Shown here: positions 35,954 through 44,364 of the stretch, one piece after another
How the letters are laid out: each line of letters opens with the position of its first letter
Numbering within the stretch: the first letter of the stretch is position 1
Origin: Bacillus sp. AFS059628
GTDB taxonomy: Bacteria > Bacillota > Bacilli > Bacillales > Bacillaceae_G
Direction: 5' to 3'
Length of the DNA stretch: 64,000 nt
NCBI RefSeq assembly: GCF_002571225.1
Contig: NZ_NVEC01000028.1
Span: forward strand, 1-64,000
The notes under the pieces: model-generated
The model's input: only the letters and a program-made list of their open reading frames with translations
What the model was told of the DNA's origin: nothing
Database searches by the model: none
Translations under genes and position numbers: made by a program

Positions 35954-37228
35954 ATGAATGAAGAAGTTTCACAGCTATTAGAACAGATTGATCTACGAAA
36001 AGATGAGTTACTAGACCTTACAAAAACATTAATTCGTTTTGACACACCAGCACCGCCGGCGAGAAATACAAATGAGGCGCAAGAATTTGTTGCACAGTTT
36101 CTAAGAAAACGAAATTTTAGTGTTGATAAATGGGATGTATATCCAAATGACCCGAACGTTGTTGGGATAAAAAAAGGGATAGAAAGTGACACACATAAAA
36201 GTCTTATTATTAATGGGCATATGGATGTAGCGGAAATATCAGCAGATGGGGCGTGGGAAACGAATCCGTTTGAGCCATTTATAAGAGATGGTTGGTTAGT
36301 TGGACGTGGTGCGGCAGATATGAAAGGGGGACTAGCTGGGGCATTATTTGCTATTCAGCTTTTACAAGAAGCAGGCATTGAATTGCCTGGAGATTTAATC
36401 TTTCAATCCGTAATCGGGGAAGAAGTTGGAGAGGCAGGTACGCTTCAATGTTGCAAAAGAGGTTATGATGCTGATTTTGCAGTCGTAGTGGATACGAGTG
36501 ATTTACATATGCAAGGACAGGGCGGCGTAATTACTGGATGGATTACTGTGAAAAGCCCCCAAACGTTCCATGATGCAACACGCAGACAAATGATTCATGC
36601 TGGAGGACGTTTATTCGGAGCGAGTGCGATTGAAAAAATGATGAAAATTGTACAAAGTTTACAAGAATTAGAGCGTCATTGGGCGGTTATGAAAACATAT
36701 GAAGGTTATCCATCTGGAACAACAACAATTAATCCAGCTGTTATTGAGGGCGGACGACATGCAGCGTTTATTGCGGATGAGTGCCGATTATGGATCACGG
36801 TGCACTTTTATCCAAATGAAACACATGAACAAATAATAAAAGAAATTGAAGAGTATATTGGGAAAGTAGCGGCTGCCGATCCGTGGTTAAGTGAAAATCC
36901 ACCACAATTTAAGTGGGGTGGAGAATCAATGATTGTGGATCGTGGCGAAATTTTTCCTTCTTTAGAAATAGATAGTGAACACGCAGCTGTAAAAACGCTT
37001 AGCTCAGTACACGAGTCAATTTTATCTAAAAATGCAATTTTAGATATGTCTGCAACGGTAACGGACGGTGGTTGGTTTAGTGAATTTCATATTCCGGCTG
37101 TTATTTACGGACCAGGTACATTAGAAGAAGCTCATTCAATAAATGAGAAAGTTGAAGTAGAACAGTTAATTGAATTTACAAAAGTAATAACAGCATTTAT
37201 ATATGAATGGTGTCATACGAAAAAATAG
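35954..37228 (+). CDS. M20-family metallopeptidase / acyl-amino-acid deacylase (ArgE/DapE type)
   Basis: A 424-aa enzyme; the ATG after AGGGGAATT is preferred over a GTG 16 codons upstream with no ribosome site. Metal and catalytic residues are in INGHMDVAEI (His and Asp), GRGAADMKGGLAGAL (bridging Asp), GEEVGEAGT (catalytic Glu-Glu) and the final PGTLEEAHSINEKV His. Such enzymes remove an acyl group from N-acyl amino acids or split dipeptides. Its place behind an amino-acid permease under a sigma-54 activator suggests it frees the imported amino acid from a conjugate. The substrate is not known. Confidence 0.88.
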   Translation: MNEEVSQLLEQIDLRKDELLDLTKTLIRFDTPAPPARNTNEAQEFVAQFLRKRNFSVDKWDVYPNDPNVVGIKKGIESDTHKSLIINGHMDVAEISADGAWETNPFEPFIRDGWLVGRGAADMKGGLAGALFAIQLLQEAGIELPGDLIFQSVIGEEVGEAGTLQCCKRGYDADFAVVVDTSDLHMQGQGGVITGWITVKSPQTFHDATRRQMIHAGGRLFGASAIEKMMKIVQSLQELERHWAVMKTYEGYPSGTTTINPAVIEGGRHAAFIADECRLWITVHFYPNETHEQIIKEIEEYIGKVAAADPWLSENPPQFKWGGESMIVDRGEIFPSLEIDSEHAAVKTLSSVHESILSKNAILDMSATVTDGGWFSEFHIPAVIYGPGTLEEAHSINEKVEVEQLIEFTKVITAFIYEWCHTKK

Positions 37229-37240
37229 ATTAGTATGTTG

Positions 37241-37276
37241 AAATCGTACAGGTATGTATACTTGTACGATTTTTTA
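37241..37276 (+). terminator. Terminator after the M20 gene
   Basis: AAATCGTACA-loop-TGTACGATTT stem with T run. Confidence 0.85.
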
Positions 37277-37278
37277 GT

Positions 37279-37324
37279 GAACTATTTCAGAGTTGAATAA
37301 AAACAACTGAAATAGTTCTTTATT
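37279..37324. terminator. Second inverted repeat, terminator of the XRE-DUF1232 gene
   Basis: GAACTATTTCAG-AGTTG and CAACT-GAAATAGTTC form a long stem with an A-rich loop; T-rich flanks are present for minus-strand termination. Confidence 0.75.
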
Positions 37325-37327
37325 TTT

Positions 37328-37981
37328 CTATGTCTTTCGTTTGAGTTCGATTAATTTCTCTTTTGCTAATTCAACAGCAATTGCATCATCTAAATAGCCA
37401 ATTGGAAAGAGGTAATCGGGAATAATATCTGTCGATAAAATGAAATACAGTAATGCACCTCCAAGAACTGCACGCTCTTCTCTTGGATTAGTTTCATTGC
37501 AAAATTGTTGATACATATCCGTTAATTGTTCAATGAAAGGACCAGCACTATCAATTTGTTCTAATTTGCTCGCGAAACTTTCATGGATACGTTTTTCACC
37601 TTCTGCTGTTTGAGCATATCGTTCATAGCTTTCAAGTTCTTGTTTTACGCGAGTTGTTGTGTAGTCGAAATCGAATAAGTTAGAGGATTGCAGCGTTTGT
37701 TGAATTGTATCAAGAGATGTGTACATATCCGTCTTTTCCTTATTAATGTGAGGAGAATCAGGATACATTTCATCAAAAAACAATTGAGGTGGAACTTGCA
37801 GACATTCTGCAAATTTTTGTAGATGCTTTTGCTTTGGCGGTTGTTTACCATTCATAATTCTTGAAATTGTTGCGGGATCAATATTCGTCAGCATTCCGAG
37901 TTGGCGCATAGATAAGGCACGTTCTTTTAAAAGTTTTTTTATTAATCTACTAAGCCGCTCATTTGGATTTTCTTTAGGCAT
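37328..37981 (-). CDS. XRE-type HTH regulator fused to a DUF1232 (YkvA) membrane domain
   Basis: A 217-aa protein starting MPKENPNERLS behind AAAAGGAGTG; a longer frame exists but lacks a ribosome site. Residues 8-65 form a Cro/CI helix-turn-helix (SMRQLGMLTNIDPATISRIMNGKQPPKQKHLQKFAECL). A helical linker follows. The C-terminus has the DUF1232 core GGALLYFILSTDIIPDYLFPIGYLDDAIAVELAKEKL, which is membrane-associated in YkvA proteins. The fusion suggests a DNA-binding protein tethered to or sensing the membrane. It is divergent from ytaF. Confidence 0.82.
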   Translation of the reverse strand: MPKENPNERLSRLIKKLLKERALSMRQLGMLTNIDPATISRIMNGKQPPKQKHLQKFAECLQVPPQLFFDEMYPDSPHINKEKTDMYTSLDTIQQTLQSSNLFDFDYTTTRVKQELESYERYAQTAEGEKRIHESFASKLEQIDSAGPFIEQLTDMYQQFCNETNPREERAVLGGALLYFILSTDIIPDYLFPIGYLDDAIAVELAKEKLIELKRKT

Positions 37982-38110
37982 AGTGAAGGCACTCCTTTTT
38001 ATTGTTGAAAAAATGTTGAGCATTTATTACATGTATATGAAACAGACAGGCACAGTTGCTCAACATTTTCATAAGATGCATGGAAAAGTGTGAAAAAGGG
38101 GTGGCTGTTT

Positions 38111-38722
38111 ATGAGTACGGCAGGTCTATTTTCAATTTTTTTAATCGGGATTGCTTCTAATTTAGATAATGCAGGTGTCGGGATTGCATATGGCATTCGT
38201 AAAATTCGAATTTCATGGCTTAACAATTTTATCATCGCATTTTTTGGTTTTTTATTTACTTTATTAGCTGGCTTTTTTGGAAACTGGATTGCGTTATTTA
38301 TATCAGAGTTTACTGCAAACTTGATTGGAGCAATCGTTTTAGGGGTAATCGGGGTTTTTATTTTGTGCCAGCCTTTCTTGGGGCAAAGAAATACCGTAAG
38401 CTCTAACGATGGTAGTGTACTTATGGGAATTTTACGTGATCCAGAAAAAGCAGATTTTGATGGTTCTAAAACAATTAGTTTTTCAGAAGCAATTGTTTTA
38501 GGGATTGCATTATCTATTAATAATATTGCGGGTGGATTTGATGCTGGGGTAACAAACTTGAATCTGTGGCTTACAGCAACTATTTCTGGGGTGTTTAGTT
38601 TTATTTGTATTAGTGGTTTTGCGTATGTAGGGAAACGATTTTTAGCAGCATACTTAGGGAAATGGGCTACTGTTATTGCGGGAGTTTTATTAATTCTTAT
38701 CGGGATTGATCAGTTGTTGTAA
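38111..38722 (+). CDS. ytaF: Sporulation membrane protein YtaF (MntP/TerC-like fold)
   Basis: A 203-aa protein with six predicted helices in two related halves: IGIASNLDNAGVGIAYGIR at the start and LGIALSINNIAGGFDAGVTN later, each with a conserved Asn/Asp-Asn pair as in MntP cation exporters. The ATG after AAGGGGTGG is chosen. YtaF is listed as a sporulation protein in B. subtilis; transport of a metal is a family-based guess. A small forespore-type gene follows. Confidence 0.85.
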   Translation: MSTAGLFSIFLIGIASNLDNAGVGIAYGIRKIRISWLNNFIIAFFGFLFTLLAGFFGNWIALFISEFTANLIGAIVLGVIGVFILCQPFLGQRNTVSSNDGSVLMGILRDPEKADFDGSKTISFSEAIVLGIALSINNIAGGFDAGVTNLNLWLTATISGVFSFICISGFAYVGKRFLAAYLGKWATVIAGVLLILIGIDQLL

Positions 38723-38773
38723 GGAGAACAGAAAACAATGTTCGAGTATTTCCTTGGAAATACGGCAAAGGAT

Positions 38774-38804
38774 TGCATATGTCGACGTACTTTTCCCCAT
38801 ACTA
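38774..38804 (+). promoter_or_regulatory. SigG (forespore) promoter candidate
   Basis: TGCATA at 38774-38779 and CATACTA at 38798-38804 with an 18-bp spacer match the SigG consensus (TGnATA, 17-18 bp, CATACTA) at every defined position. It lies 34 bases before the next start codon. Confidence 0.75.
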
Positions 38805-38837
38805 ATACGGATTTCTTTTAACGAAAGGGGGATCCGT

Positions 38838-38996
38838 ATGGGACGCGGAAAAGCATTTGATCATAAGAAAAAAGGGCATGACCATCAACCGCCTAAAGGT
38901 GCGTTCATTCATAAAGATGTAAATGAACATACTTTAGAAGAGGAAGAACTACCAGTAAATATTGAGACGTATAAAAATAGTTTGAAAAAACATTAA
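38838..38996 (+). CDS. Small charged protein, 52 aa, probable forespore gene
   Basis: Translation gives MGRGKAFDHKKKGHDHQPPK, then GAFIHKDVNEHTLEEEELPVNIETYKNSLKKH. The ribosome site AAAGGGGG is strong. The first half is basic and His-rich, the second acidic. No family is recognised. The SigG-type promoter directly upstream suggests synthesis in the forespore, so it may be a minor spore protein. Confidence 0.75.
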   Translation: MGRGKAFDHKKKGHDHQPPKGAFIHKDVNEHTLEEEELPVNIETYKNSLKKH

Positions 38997-39021
38997 AAGC
39001 ACCTACATAGGTGCTTTTTTA
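38995..39021. terminator. Bidirectional terminator
   Basis: AAAAGCACCTA-CA-TAGGTGCTTTT stem with T run. Confidence 0.88.
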
Positions 39022-39360
39022 CCGTATATCTTCAATTAGTTGTTCAGATTCTTCGTGCATGCTGTATTCACTTAACACTTGAATGCAAAGCCACTTTAAT
39101 TCTTCAATCGTATGTTCAAGTTCTTCCGGAAGTACATGATGAATGTCTTCAAGTCCCATTCCGAAATGAATAAGTTCAAGTACTTGATCATCGATGTTCC
39201 GATCCATTAATAGTTCAAGTACTTCTAAATTGAATATGTATCGGTGAGCTTCATCGAGTGAAACCACTTTTAACTTTAAGCTTTCTACAATACTCAATAT
39301 AAAGAGAAGAATTGTTTTTTCAAGAACAGGCTGTTTTTCCATCTGAAATATTAGTTTCAT
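39019..39360 (-). CDS. Hypothetical helical protein, 113 aa (possibly DUF3969)
   Basis: A mostly helical protein, KTILLFILSIVESLKLKVVSLDEAHRYIFNLEVLELL followed by acidic helices and GLEDIHHVLPEELEHTIEELK. The pattern of an aliphatic helix, a short EA-x-R/H-Y-I-F turn and a long acidic C-terminus recalls DUF3969, but the match is from memory and uncertain. The GGAGGTGTG site precedes the start. No function can be given. It is monocistronic. Confidence 0.6.
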   Translation of the reverse strand: MKLIFQMEKQPVLEKTILLFILSIVESLKLKVVSLDEAHRYIFNLEVLELLMDRNIDDQVLELIHFGMGLEDIHHVLPEELEHTIEELKWLCIQVLSEYSMHEESEQLIEDIR

Positions 39361-39421
39361 CCTTCACACCTCCACATATAGCGCTAGGTTGTACTATACT
39401 ATTCAGGGTGGGGGAGCAAAT

Positions 39422-39460
39422 ATGCATGATATAGAGAAACTTTCAGCACTGTTTTTGTAG
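39422..39460 (+). CDS. Possible 12-aa micro-ORF
   Basis: ATG behind GGTGGGGGAG (ideal spacing) opens MHDIEKLSALFL and a stop. A TATACT-like -10 lies about 25 bases upstream. It may be a small peptide or the remains of a longer gene. Confidence 0.3.
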   Translation: MHDIEKLSALFL

Positions 39461-39499
39461 GGGATTGGTAGCTGATAAAGTTAAGGTTTTTATGGAATG

Positions 39500-39528
39500 A
39501 AAAAATCCTGCTAGTATAGCAGGATAAC
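39500..39528 (-). terminator. Terminator of glsA
   Basis: TATCCTGCTA-TACTAGCAGGAT with TTTTTT on the minus strand. Confidence 0.82.
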
Positions 39529-39534
39529 TCTCAA

Positions 39535-40464
39535 TTAAAAAATGCTCCAACCTTCTTGAGCAGAAAGAAGTTCAAGAATTTTAAAACCAGCGATACTATT
39601 TCCGTTTGCATCTAAAGCTGGGCCGAAAATACCGATTCCCATTTCGCCTTTTACGCAGCCGAAAATACCACCAGCTACACCACTTTTTGCAGGAATACCA
39701 ACGCGAATCGCAAATTCGCCAGACTCGTTATACATACCGCATGTGACCATAAATGTTTTACAGATTTTTGTAATATGTTTAGGGATAATTTGTTTTTTCT
39801 TATATGGATCATAGCCATCCATCGCAAAAATTAAGCCGATACGTGCTAAATCGATACAGTTTACTTCAACTGCACATTGACGAGTGTATAAATCCATAAG
39901 TTCTTCGATGTCACAATCGATAATGCCGTTTTGTTTCATATAGTAGCAAAGTGAACGGTTTAAGTAAGCTGTCTCTAATTCTGAATTGGCAACTTTAGAA
40001 GAATAATTAATAGTAGGATTATCTGTTATTTCACGTACGAAATGAAGGATGCGCTCCATTTTTTCTTCATTATCTTTTCCTGCTAACATGCTTGTAATAG
40101 CTAGTGCCCCTGCATTAATCATTGGATTAAGTGGTTTAGAAGGACTTGTCGTTTCTAACTTAATAATAGAATTAAATGGATCACCAGTTGGTTCCATTCC
40201 AACTTTAGAAAATACATATTCTTCACCACGATCTAAAAGTGCAAGTGCAAGTGTAATTACTTTTGAAATACTTTGAAGAGTAAATAGTGTTTGTGAGTTG
40301 CCAGCATGGATGTATTCTGTTTCTTTATGGAAAATGGCAATCCCTAAATCATCTGGATTCGCATTTCCTAGTTCGGGGATATAAGTAGCAAGTTTTCCTT
40401 TTTTTGTATATGGTTTTACTTGTTCTAACAACTGTTGTAAGTTGTTTGTTTCAATGCACTGCAT
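39535..40464 (-). CDS. glsA: Glutaminase A
   Basis: A 309-aa serine-dependent beta-lactamase-fold glutaminase (B. subtilis YbgJ/YlaM type). The catalytic Ser-x-x-Lys is in [43 protein letters not shown] and the tyrosine region [11 protein letters not shown] are conserved. The C-terminal [16 protein letters not shown] closes the site. It converts glutamine to glutamate and ammonia. The start follows TAGGAGCG. It is divergent from the PTS gene. Confidence 0.94.
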   Translation of the reverse strand: MQCIETNNLQQLLEQVKPYTKKGKLATYIPELGNANPDDLGIAIFHKETEYIHAGNSQTLFTLQSISKVITLALALLDRGEEYVFSKVGMEPTGDPFNSIIKLETTSPSKPLNPMINAGALAITSMLAGKDNEEKMERILHFVREITDNPTINYSSKVANSELETAYLNRSLCYYMKQNGIIDCDIEELMDLYTRQCAVEVNCIDLARIGLIFAMDGYDPYKKKQIIPKHITKICKTFMVTCGMYNESGEFAIRVGIPAKSGVAGGIFGCVKGEMGIGIFGPALDANGNSIAGFKILELLSAQEGWSIF

Positions 40465-40790
40465 AGTACCAACGCTCCTATTTCGAATTAACTAAGTTTA
40501 CTTTTCCCGATATGCTCGGAAATAAATAATAACATGAAAAAGTGGAATGATAAAACGAAAGTTATATGTGCTATAATAAGGTCTTTCGTTTCAAGTATTC
40601 TGTATTTTAAAAAGGAGAAATTTCCTTTTATATAACAGTTTGGAAATAGGAGATTTATCCATAAAAAATTCAAAAATAAAAACTACACATCTATACAACT
40701 ATATGTTATTATGGTTATGTAAATAGAAAGCGTTTTCTAAGGCGTACTTATAATGATAACGATTTCATAAATTTGATAGGGGGAATTAAA
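40465..40790. promoter_or_regulatory. Divergent glsA / nagP regulatory region with cre site
   Basis: TAGAAAGCGTTTTCTA at 40724-40739 is a near-palindromic catabolite-responsive element (CcpA site). It lies 52 bases before the PTS start codon, where it could block or control transcription. A weak frame of 61 codons on the minus strand (40488-40673) has no support. No other gene is seen in these 326 bases. Confidence 0.75.
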
Positions 40791-42293
40791 ATGTTGCAGT
40801 TTTTACAACGTATTGGTAAAGCGTTAATGCTTCCAATTGCCGTACTACCAGCAGCAGGATTATTGCTTCGTTTAGGGCAACCAGATGTATTTGATATTCC
40901 TGTTATGGCACAGGCCGGTGCAGCAGTTTTTGATAATTTAGCACTTATTTTTGCAATTGGTATTGCAATCGGTCTTTCAGTTGATGGTAGTGGTGCAGCA
41001 GGTCTTGCAGGTGCAATTGGCTATCTTGTTATGAAAAATAGTATTGATGCACTTAGCAAAGGGTATTCTACTGCTGAATTACAAGATAAATTAGGCAAAG
41101 TCCAAGATTTAATAGGCAATAGCGCTAATGTAGATCCATCTAAGCTTGCAGATACAATGACACAAGTATCTAAGGCAGCCGAATTATCGACTAAAGTGGA
41201 TATGAAAGTTTTAGGTGGTATTATTGTCGGCGTTATAGCAGGACTTCTTTATAATAAATTCCATAAAATTAAACTTCCAGAATGGTTAGGGTTCTTTGCT
41301 GGAAAACGCTTCGTTCCGATTGTTACATCGGTTGTGATGCTAATATTAGGAATTCTATTTGCGCAAATTTGGCCAACAATTCAAAATGGCATTGATGCAT
41401 TAGCTCATGGAATTGTTAATTTAGGTGCAATTGGTTCAGGATTGTTTGGTTTATTAAACCGTCTATTAATCCCAATTGGTTTACACCACGTAATGAACAC
41501 ATATTTCTGGTTCGTATTTGGGGACTTTACAAATGCAGCAGGTAATGTTGTGAATGGTGATATTGCTCGTTTCCTTGCGGGTGATAAAACAGCAGGTATG
41601 TTCATGACAGGTTTCTTCCCAGTTATGATGTTCGGTTTACCAGCAGCATGTTTCGCAATGATTGCGGCTGCTAAACCAGAAAAACGTAAGATGGTTACAG
41701 GTATGTTAGGTGGTCTAGCATTAACTTCATTCTTAACTGGTATTACAGAACCAATTGAATTCTCATTCATGTTTTTATCACCAGTATTATATGGTATTCA
41801 TGCTGTATTAACAGGTCTTTCTTTATTTATTACAACATCACTTGGTATACACGATGGTTTCTCATTTAGTGCCGGTGCAATCGATTATGCTTTAAACTTC
41901 GGTATTGCAACAAAACCATTGTTACTAGCAGGGATCGGTTTAATTTACGCAGCAATTTACTTTGTAGTATTCTACTTCTTAATTAAGAAGTTCAACCTAA
42001 AAACTCCTGGTCGTGAAGATGAAGAGGAAGTAGCTGAAGGCGAAGAAGCTCCAGTTGCAGGTTCAATTGGTGAAACTTACGTAGCAGCTTTAGGTGGAAA
42101 AGAAAACTTAACAGTTATTGATAACTGTGCAACACGTCTACGCTTACAAGTGAAAGATGCTGGTCAAGTAAACGAAGCAGCATTAAAACGTGCTGGTGCG
42201 AAGGGTGTTATGAAATTAAGTAACACGAGTGTTCAAGTTATCGTAGGTACAAATGTTGAATCTGTTGCCGATGATATGAAAAAACACGTATAA
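40791..42293 (+). CDS. nagP: PTS sugar permease EIICB, N-acetylglucosamine type
   Basis: A 500-aa membrane permease. The N-terminal EIIC (MLQFLQRIGKALMLPIAVLPAAGLLLRLGQ) has about ten helices and contains the GITEPIEFSFMFL substrate loop. The C-terminal EIIB carries the phosphorylated Cys in TVIDNCATRLRLQV. The segment GIHDGFSFSAGAIDYALNFGIATKP is nearer to GlcNAc permeases (NagE/NagP) than to glucose PtsG. There is no EIIA domain, so it would depend on another EIIA. The start follows AGGGGGGAA. The cre site upstream fits CcpA control. Glucose cannot be excluded as substrate. Confidence 0.85.
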   Translation: MLQFLQRIGKALMLPIAVLPAAGLLLRLGQPDVFDIPVMAQAGAAVFDNLALIFAIGIAIGLSVDGSGAAGLAGAIGYLVMKNSIDALSKGYSTAELQDKLGKVQDLIGNSANVDPSKLADTMTQVSKAAELSTKVDMKVLGGIIVGVIAGLLYNKFHKIKLPEWLGFFAGKRFVPIVTSVVMLILGILFAQIWPTIQNGIDALAHGIVNLGAIGSGLFGLLNRLLIPIGLHHVMNTYFWFVFGDFTNAAGNVVNGDIARFLAGDKTAGMFMTGFFPVMMFGLPAACFAMIAAAKPEKRKMVTGMLGGLALTSFLTGITEPIEFSFMFLSPVLYGIHAVLTGLSLFITTSLGIHDGFSFSAGAIDYALNFGIATKPLLLAGIGLIYAAIYFVVFYFLIKKFNLKTPGREDEEEVAEGEEAPVAGSIGETYVAALGGKENLTVIDNCATRLRLQVKDAGQVNEAALKRAGAKGVMKLSNTSVQVIVGTNVESVADDMKKHV

Positions 42294-42303
42294 ATAATTA
42301 GAT

Positions 42304-42361
42304 AAGTGGATATCCAAAAAGATTGATAATATCAGTTTTTAGGGGATATCCTCTTTTTTTT
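42304..42361 (+). terminator. Terminator after nagP
   Basis: GGATATCC/GGATATCC outer arms and AAAAAGATTGAT/ATCAGTTTTT inner arms are followed by a long T run. Confidence 0.85.
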
Positions 42362-42546
42362 ATGTTAAAAATTTAACAGCAATCTTACCTTTGTAAATTT
42401 TCTTTTTCTTTTTTATGCATATAGGTTGGTAATATGTGCAGTGCGTGATAAAGTAGGGATGACATAGAATAGATTATCCATAATCTGCTAAAATAAATCT
42501 TTAGTAGAGGAAGTAAATTATTGGTGAATAAGGGGAAAAAGCAATC

Positions 42547-43791
42547 ATGGATCAGGAAAAAAATAATGCGAATGGGAAATCACGTCGGCCGATTGTATAC
42601 ATAAAAAGAACAATCATTCTCGTCCTACTATTTTCACTTGTATATTTCATGTATACAAAAATTGTTGCGCATAATAAGAAAGAAGAAACTTTAAAAGCAG
42701 CGGCAGAAATGAAGAAACAAGAAGAGCTAAAAAAGAAAGAAGAAGAAAGAAAGAAGCAAGAAGCACAAAAACAAAAAGAGCAGGAAGAACAAGTGAAGCA
42801 AGCACAAGCTTTGGAAAAGCCTGCTGAGGGACCACCTCAAGAAATTAATGAAAACGCTCAATTAGATCAATATTTACAAAACGCAGGATTTAGCGGGACA
42901 GCTGTTATTGTGAAGAATGGAAAAGTTCTTTTGAATAAAGGGTACGGTATGGCGAACAAAGAGAAACAAGTACCGAATAATTCAGAGACAACTTTTTATA
43001 TTGGTTCTATTTCAAAGGCATTTGTAGCGACTGCTATTATGCAATTAAAAGATCAAAATAAATTAAACGTAGAGGATACGATTGCAAAGTATATTCCAGA
43101 TTTCCCTCAAGGTAATGGGGTCCAGTTAAAACATTTACTAACACATACATCAGGAATTCCAGAGTATGAGCAGGGAACAGAGGATATTTCGCATGAAGAA
43201 CTGATAAAACGAATAGGAAACCAAAAGCGTGTTGGGGGTCCAGGGGAGAAATGGAAGTATTCGGATTCGAACTACTCTATACTTGCTTACATTGCCGAGA
43301 AAGTAAGTGGCCAACCGTTAGAAGAATATATTAAGCAGCATATTTTTGCACCTGCTGGTATGAAACATTCTGGTTTTGGTAGAGAGTTAGAACAAACAAG
43401 ATTCCCATCAACGGGTTATAAAATAGTAAATAACAATATGACAACACCTAATATTCCAAGTATGTCACAATTATATGGTTGTGGTGATATATATACAAGC
43501 GCACATGATTTATATTTATTTAATGAAGCACTTTTCTCTGGAAAGTTAATTTCAAAAGAGAGTTATGATCAAATGTTTACAGGTGGAAAAAAAGATTACG
43601 GATTTGGTTGGTATGTAGACCCGGGAAGTTATTCGAATCACGGTGTCATGCCAGGATGGAATTGTTTAAATGGATTTAGTAAAAACGGAAGTGTGTATGT
43701 CGTTTTATTATCTAACATTCAAAATAACATTAAATCATTTGGTAAAGTGAATAACGACATTTATACGATGTTGCGAAATATTGAAGTGTAA
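42547..43791 (+). CDS. Membrane-anchored serine beta-lactamase-family hydrolase
   Basis: A 414-aa protein. Residues 20-36 form a transmembrane anchor, and residues 44-90 form a lysine/glutamate/glutamine coiled stretch. The rest is a class C beta-lactamase/DD-peptidase domain outside the membrane. The catalytic SxxK is IGSISKAFVATAIMQL; the second motif is YSDSNYS, with Asp at the usual Asn of YSN; the third is HGVMPGW. Such enzymes cut or edit peptidoglycan peptides or D-amino-acid esters. It is probably not a resistance beta-lactamase. It is monocistronic and ends at a terminator just before the glycan cluster. Confidence 0.88.
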   Translation: MDQEKNNANGKSRRPIVYIKRTIILVLLFSLVYFMYTKIVAHNKKEETLKAAAEMKKQEELKKKEEERKKQEAQKQKEQEEQVKQAQALEKPAEGPPQEINENAQLDQYLQNAGFSGTAVIVKNGKVLLNKGYGMANKEKQVPNNSETTFYIGSISKAFVATAIMQLKDQNKLNVEDTIAKYIPDFPQGNGVQLKHLLTHTSGIPEYEQGTEDISHEELIKRIGNQKRVGGPGEKWKYSDSNYSILAYIAEKVSGQPLEEYIKQHIFAPAGMKHSGFGRELEQTRFPSTGYKIVNNNMTTPNIPSMSQLYGCGDIYTSAHDLYLFNEALFSGKLISKESYDQMFTGGKKDYGFGWYVDPGSYSNHGVMPGWNCLNGFSKNGSVYVVLLSNIQNNIKSFGKVNNDIYTMLRNIEV

Positions 43792-43820
43792 GAGACTATC
43801 CTATTGGATAGTCTTTTTTG
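43792..43820 (+). terminator. Terminator after the serine hydrolase gene
   Basis: AGACTATCC-TATT-GGATAGTCT stem followed by TTTTTT. Confidence 0.9.
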
Positions 43821-43868
43821 TTTGATTAGAAAACATTGTTTCCTTGAAAAATGTATGTCTTACCTATC

Positions 43869-43896
43869 ACAAAAAAAGCCTGCTTTGTATACATTA
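43869..43896 (+). promoter_or_regulatory. Mother-cell (SigK/SigE-like) promoter candidate
   Basis: AC at 43869-43870, a 17-bp spacer and TATACATTA at 43888-43896 resemble the SigK pattern AC-N16-CATAnnnTA with one change in the -10. It lies 50 bases before the glycan cluster. Confidence 0.35.
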
Positions 43897-43946
43897 AGAT
43901 GTATGGATGTATTTTTATAATCTTAAAATAATAGGAGGAGAAATAT

Positions 43947-44348
43947 ATGTGTCTGTTCGGTAAGTATTGGAAAAAGTTATCGAGATTGTTTAATAGGCAA
44001 TTAGATTATTTTTTAGATAATAAGTTATTACCTGCTGTGGAAAGACTTTTATTTTCACAAAACTTCGCGAGATTTATTCAAAGAAACTCTAAGCAAGCTA
44101 CGGAAGAAGTTATTGAATCAAGTAGATTTCAATCTATTATTTGTAACATTTTAAAAGAATGTAATACATCACCTTTTAAAGAAATTGCAGAGCAGTATTT
44201 GGGTAAAAACGTAGAAATTACTGTGACAGTTGGACAGTTAACAGGTGTGATTGTAGCAGTTGGTGATGATTTCTTAACATTGCAAGAAGGAATAGGAACA
44301 GAAGTTTTATTACCATTTACAAGTATTATATCAATTAAAGAAGCGTAA
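43947..44348 (+). CDS. Small protein with C-terminal Sm-like (DUF2642-type) domain
   Basis: A 133-aa protein, first gene of the glycan cluster, with ribosome site GGAGGAG. Residues 1-75 are basic helices (KYWKKLSRLFNRQLDYFLDNKLLPAVERLLF). Residues 80-133 form a beta-rich barrel, EQYLGKNVEITVTVGQLTGVIVAVGDDFLTLQEGIGTEVLLPFTSIISI, like the DUF2642 domain of some Bacillus spore-coat proteins. Function unknown; the assignment rests on pattern only. The next gene has a related domain. Confidence 0.65.
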   Translation: MCLFGKYWKKLSRLFNRQLDYFLDNKLLPAVERLLFSQNFARFIQRNSKQATEEVIESSRFQSIICNILKECNTSPFKEIAEQYLGKNVEITVTVGQLTGVIVAVGDDFLTLQEGIGTEVLLPFTSIISIKEA

Positions 44349-44364
44349 GAAAGGAGAGTTATAT

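Noticed and set aside
40488-40673. 61-aa minus-strand frame between glsA and nagP
   Set aside because: No ribosome site, composition like AT-rich noncoding DNA, and it overlaps the control region.
42547-43791. Resistance beta-lactamase
   Set aside because: The fold is shared, but the membrane anchor, coiled linker and changed YSN motif fit a cell-wall or D-peptide hydrolase.
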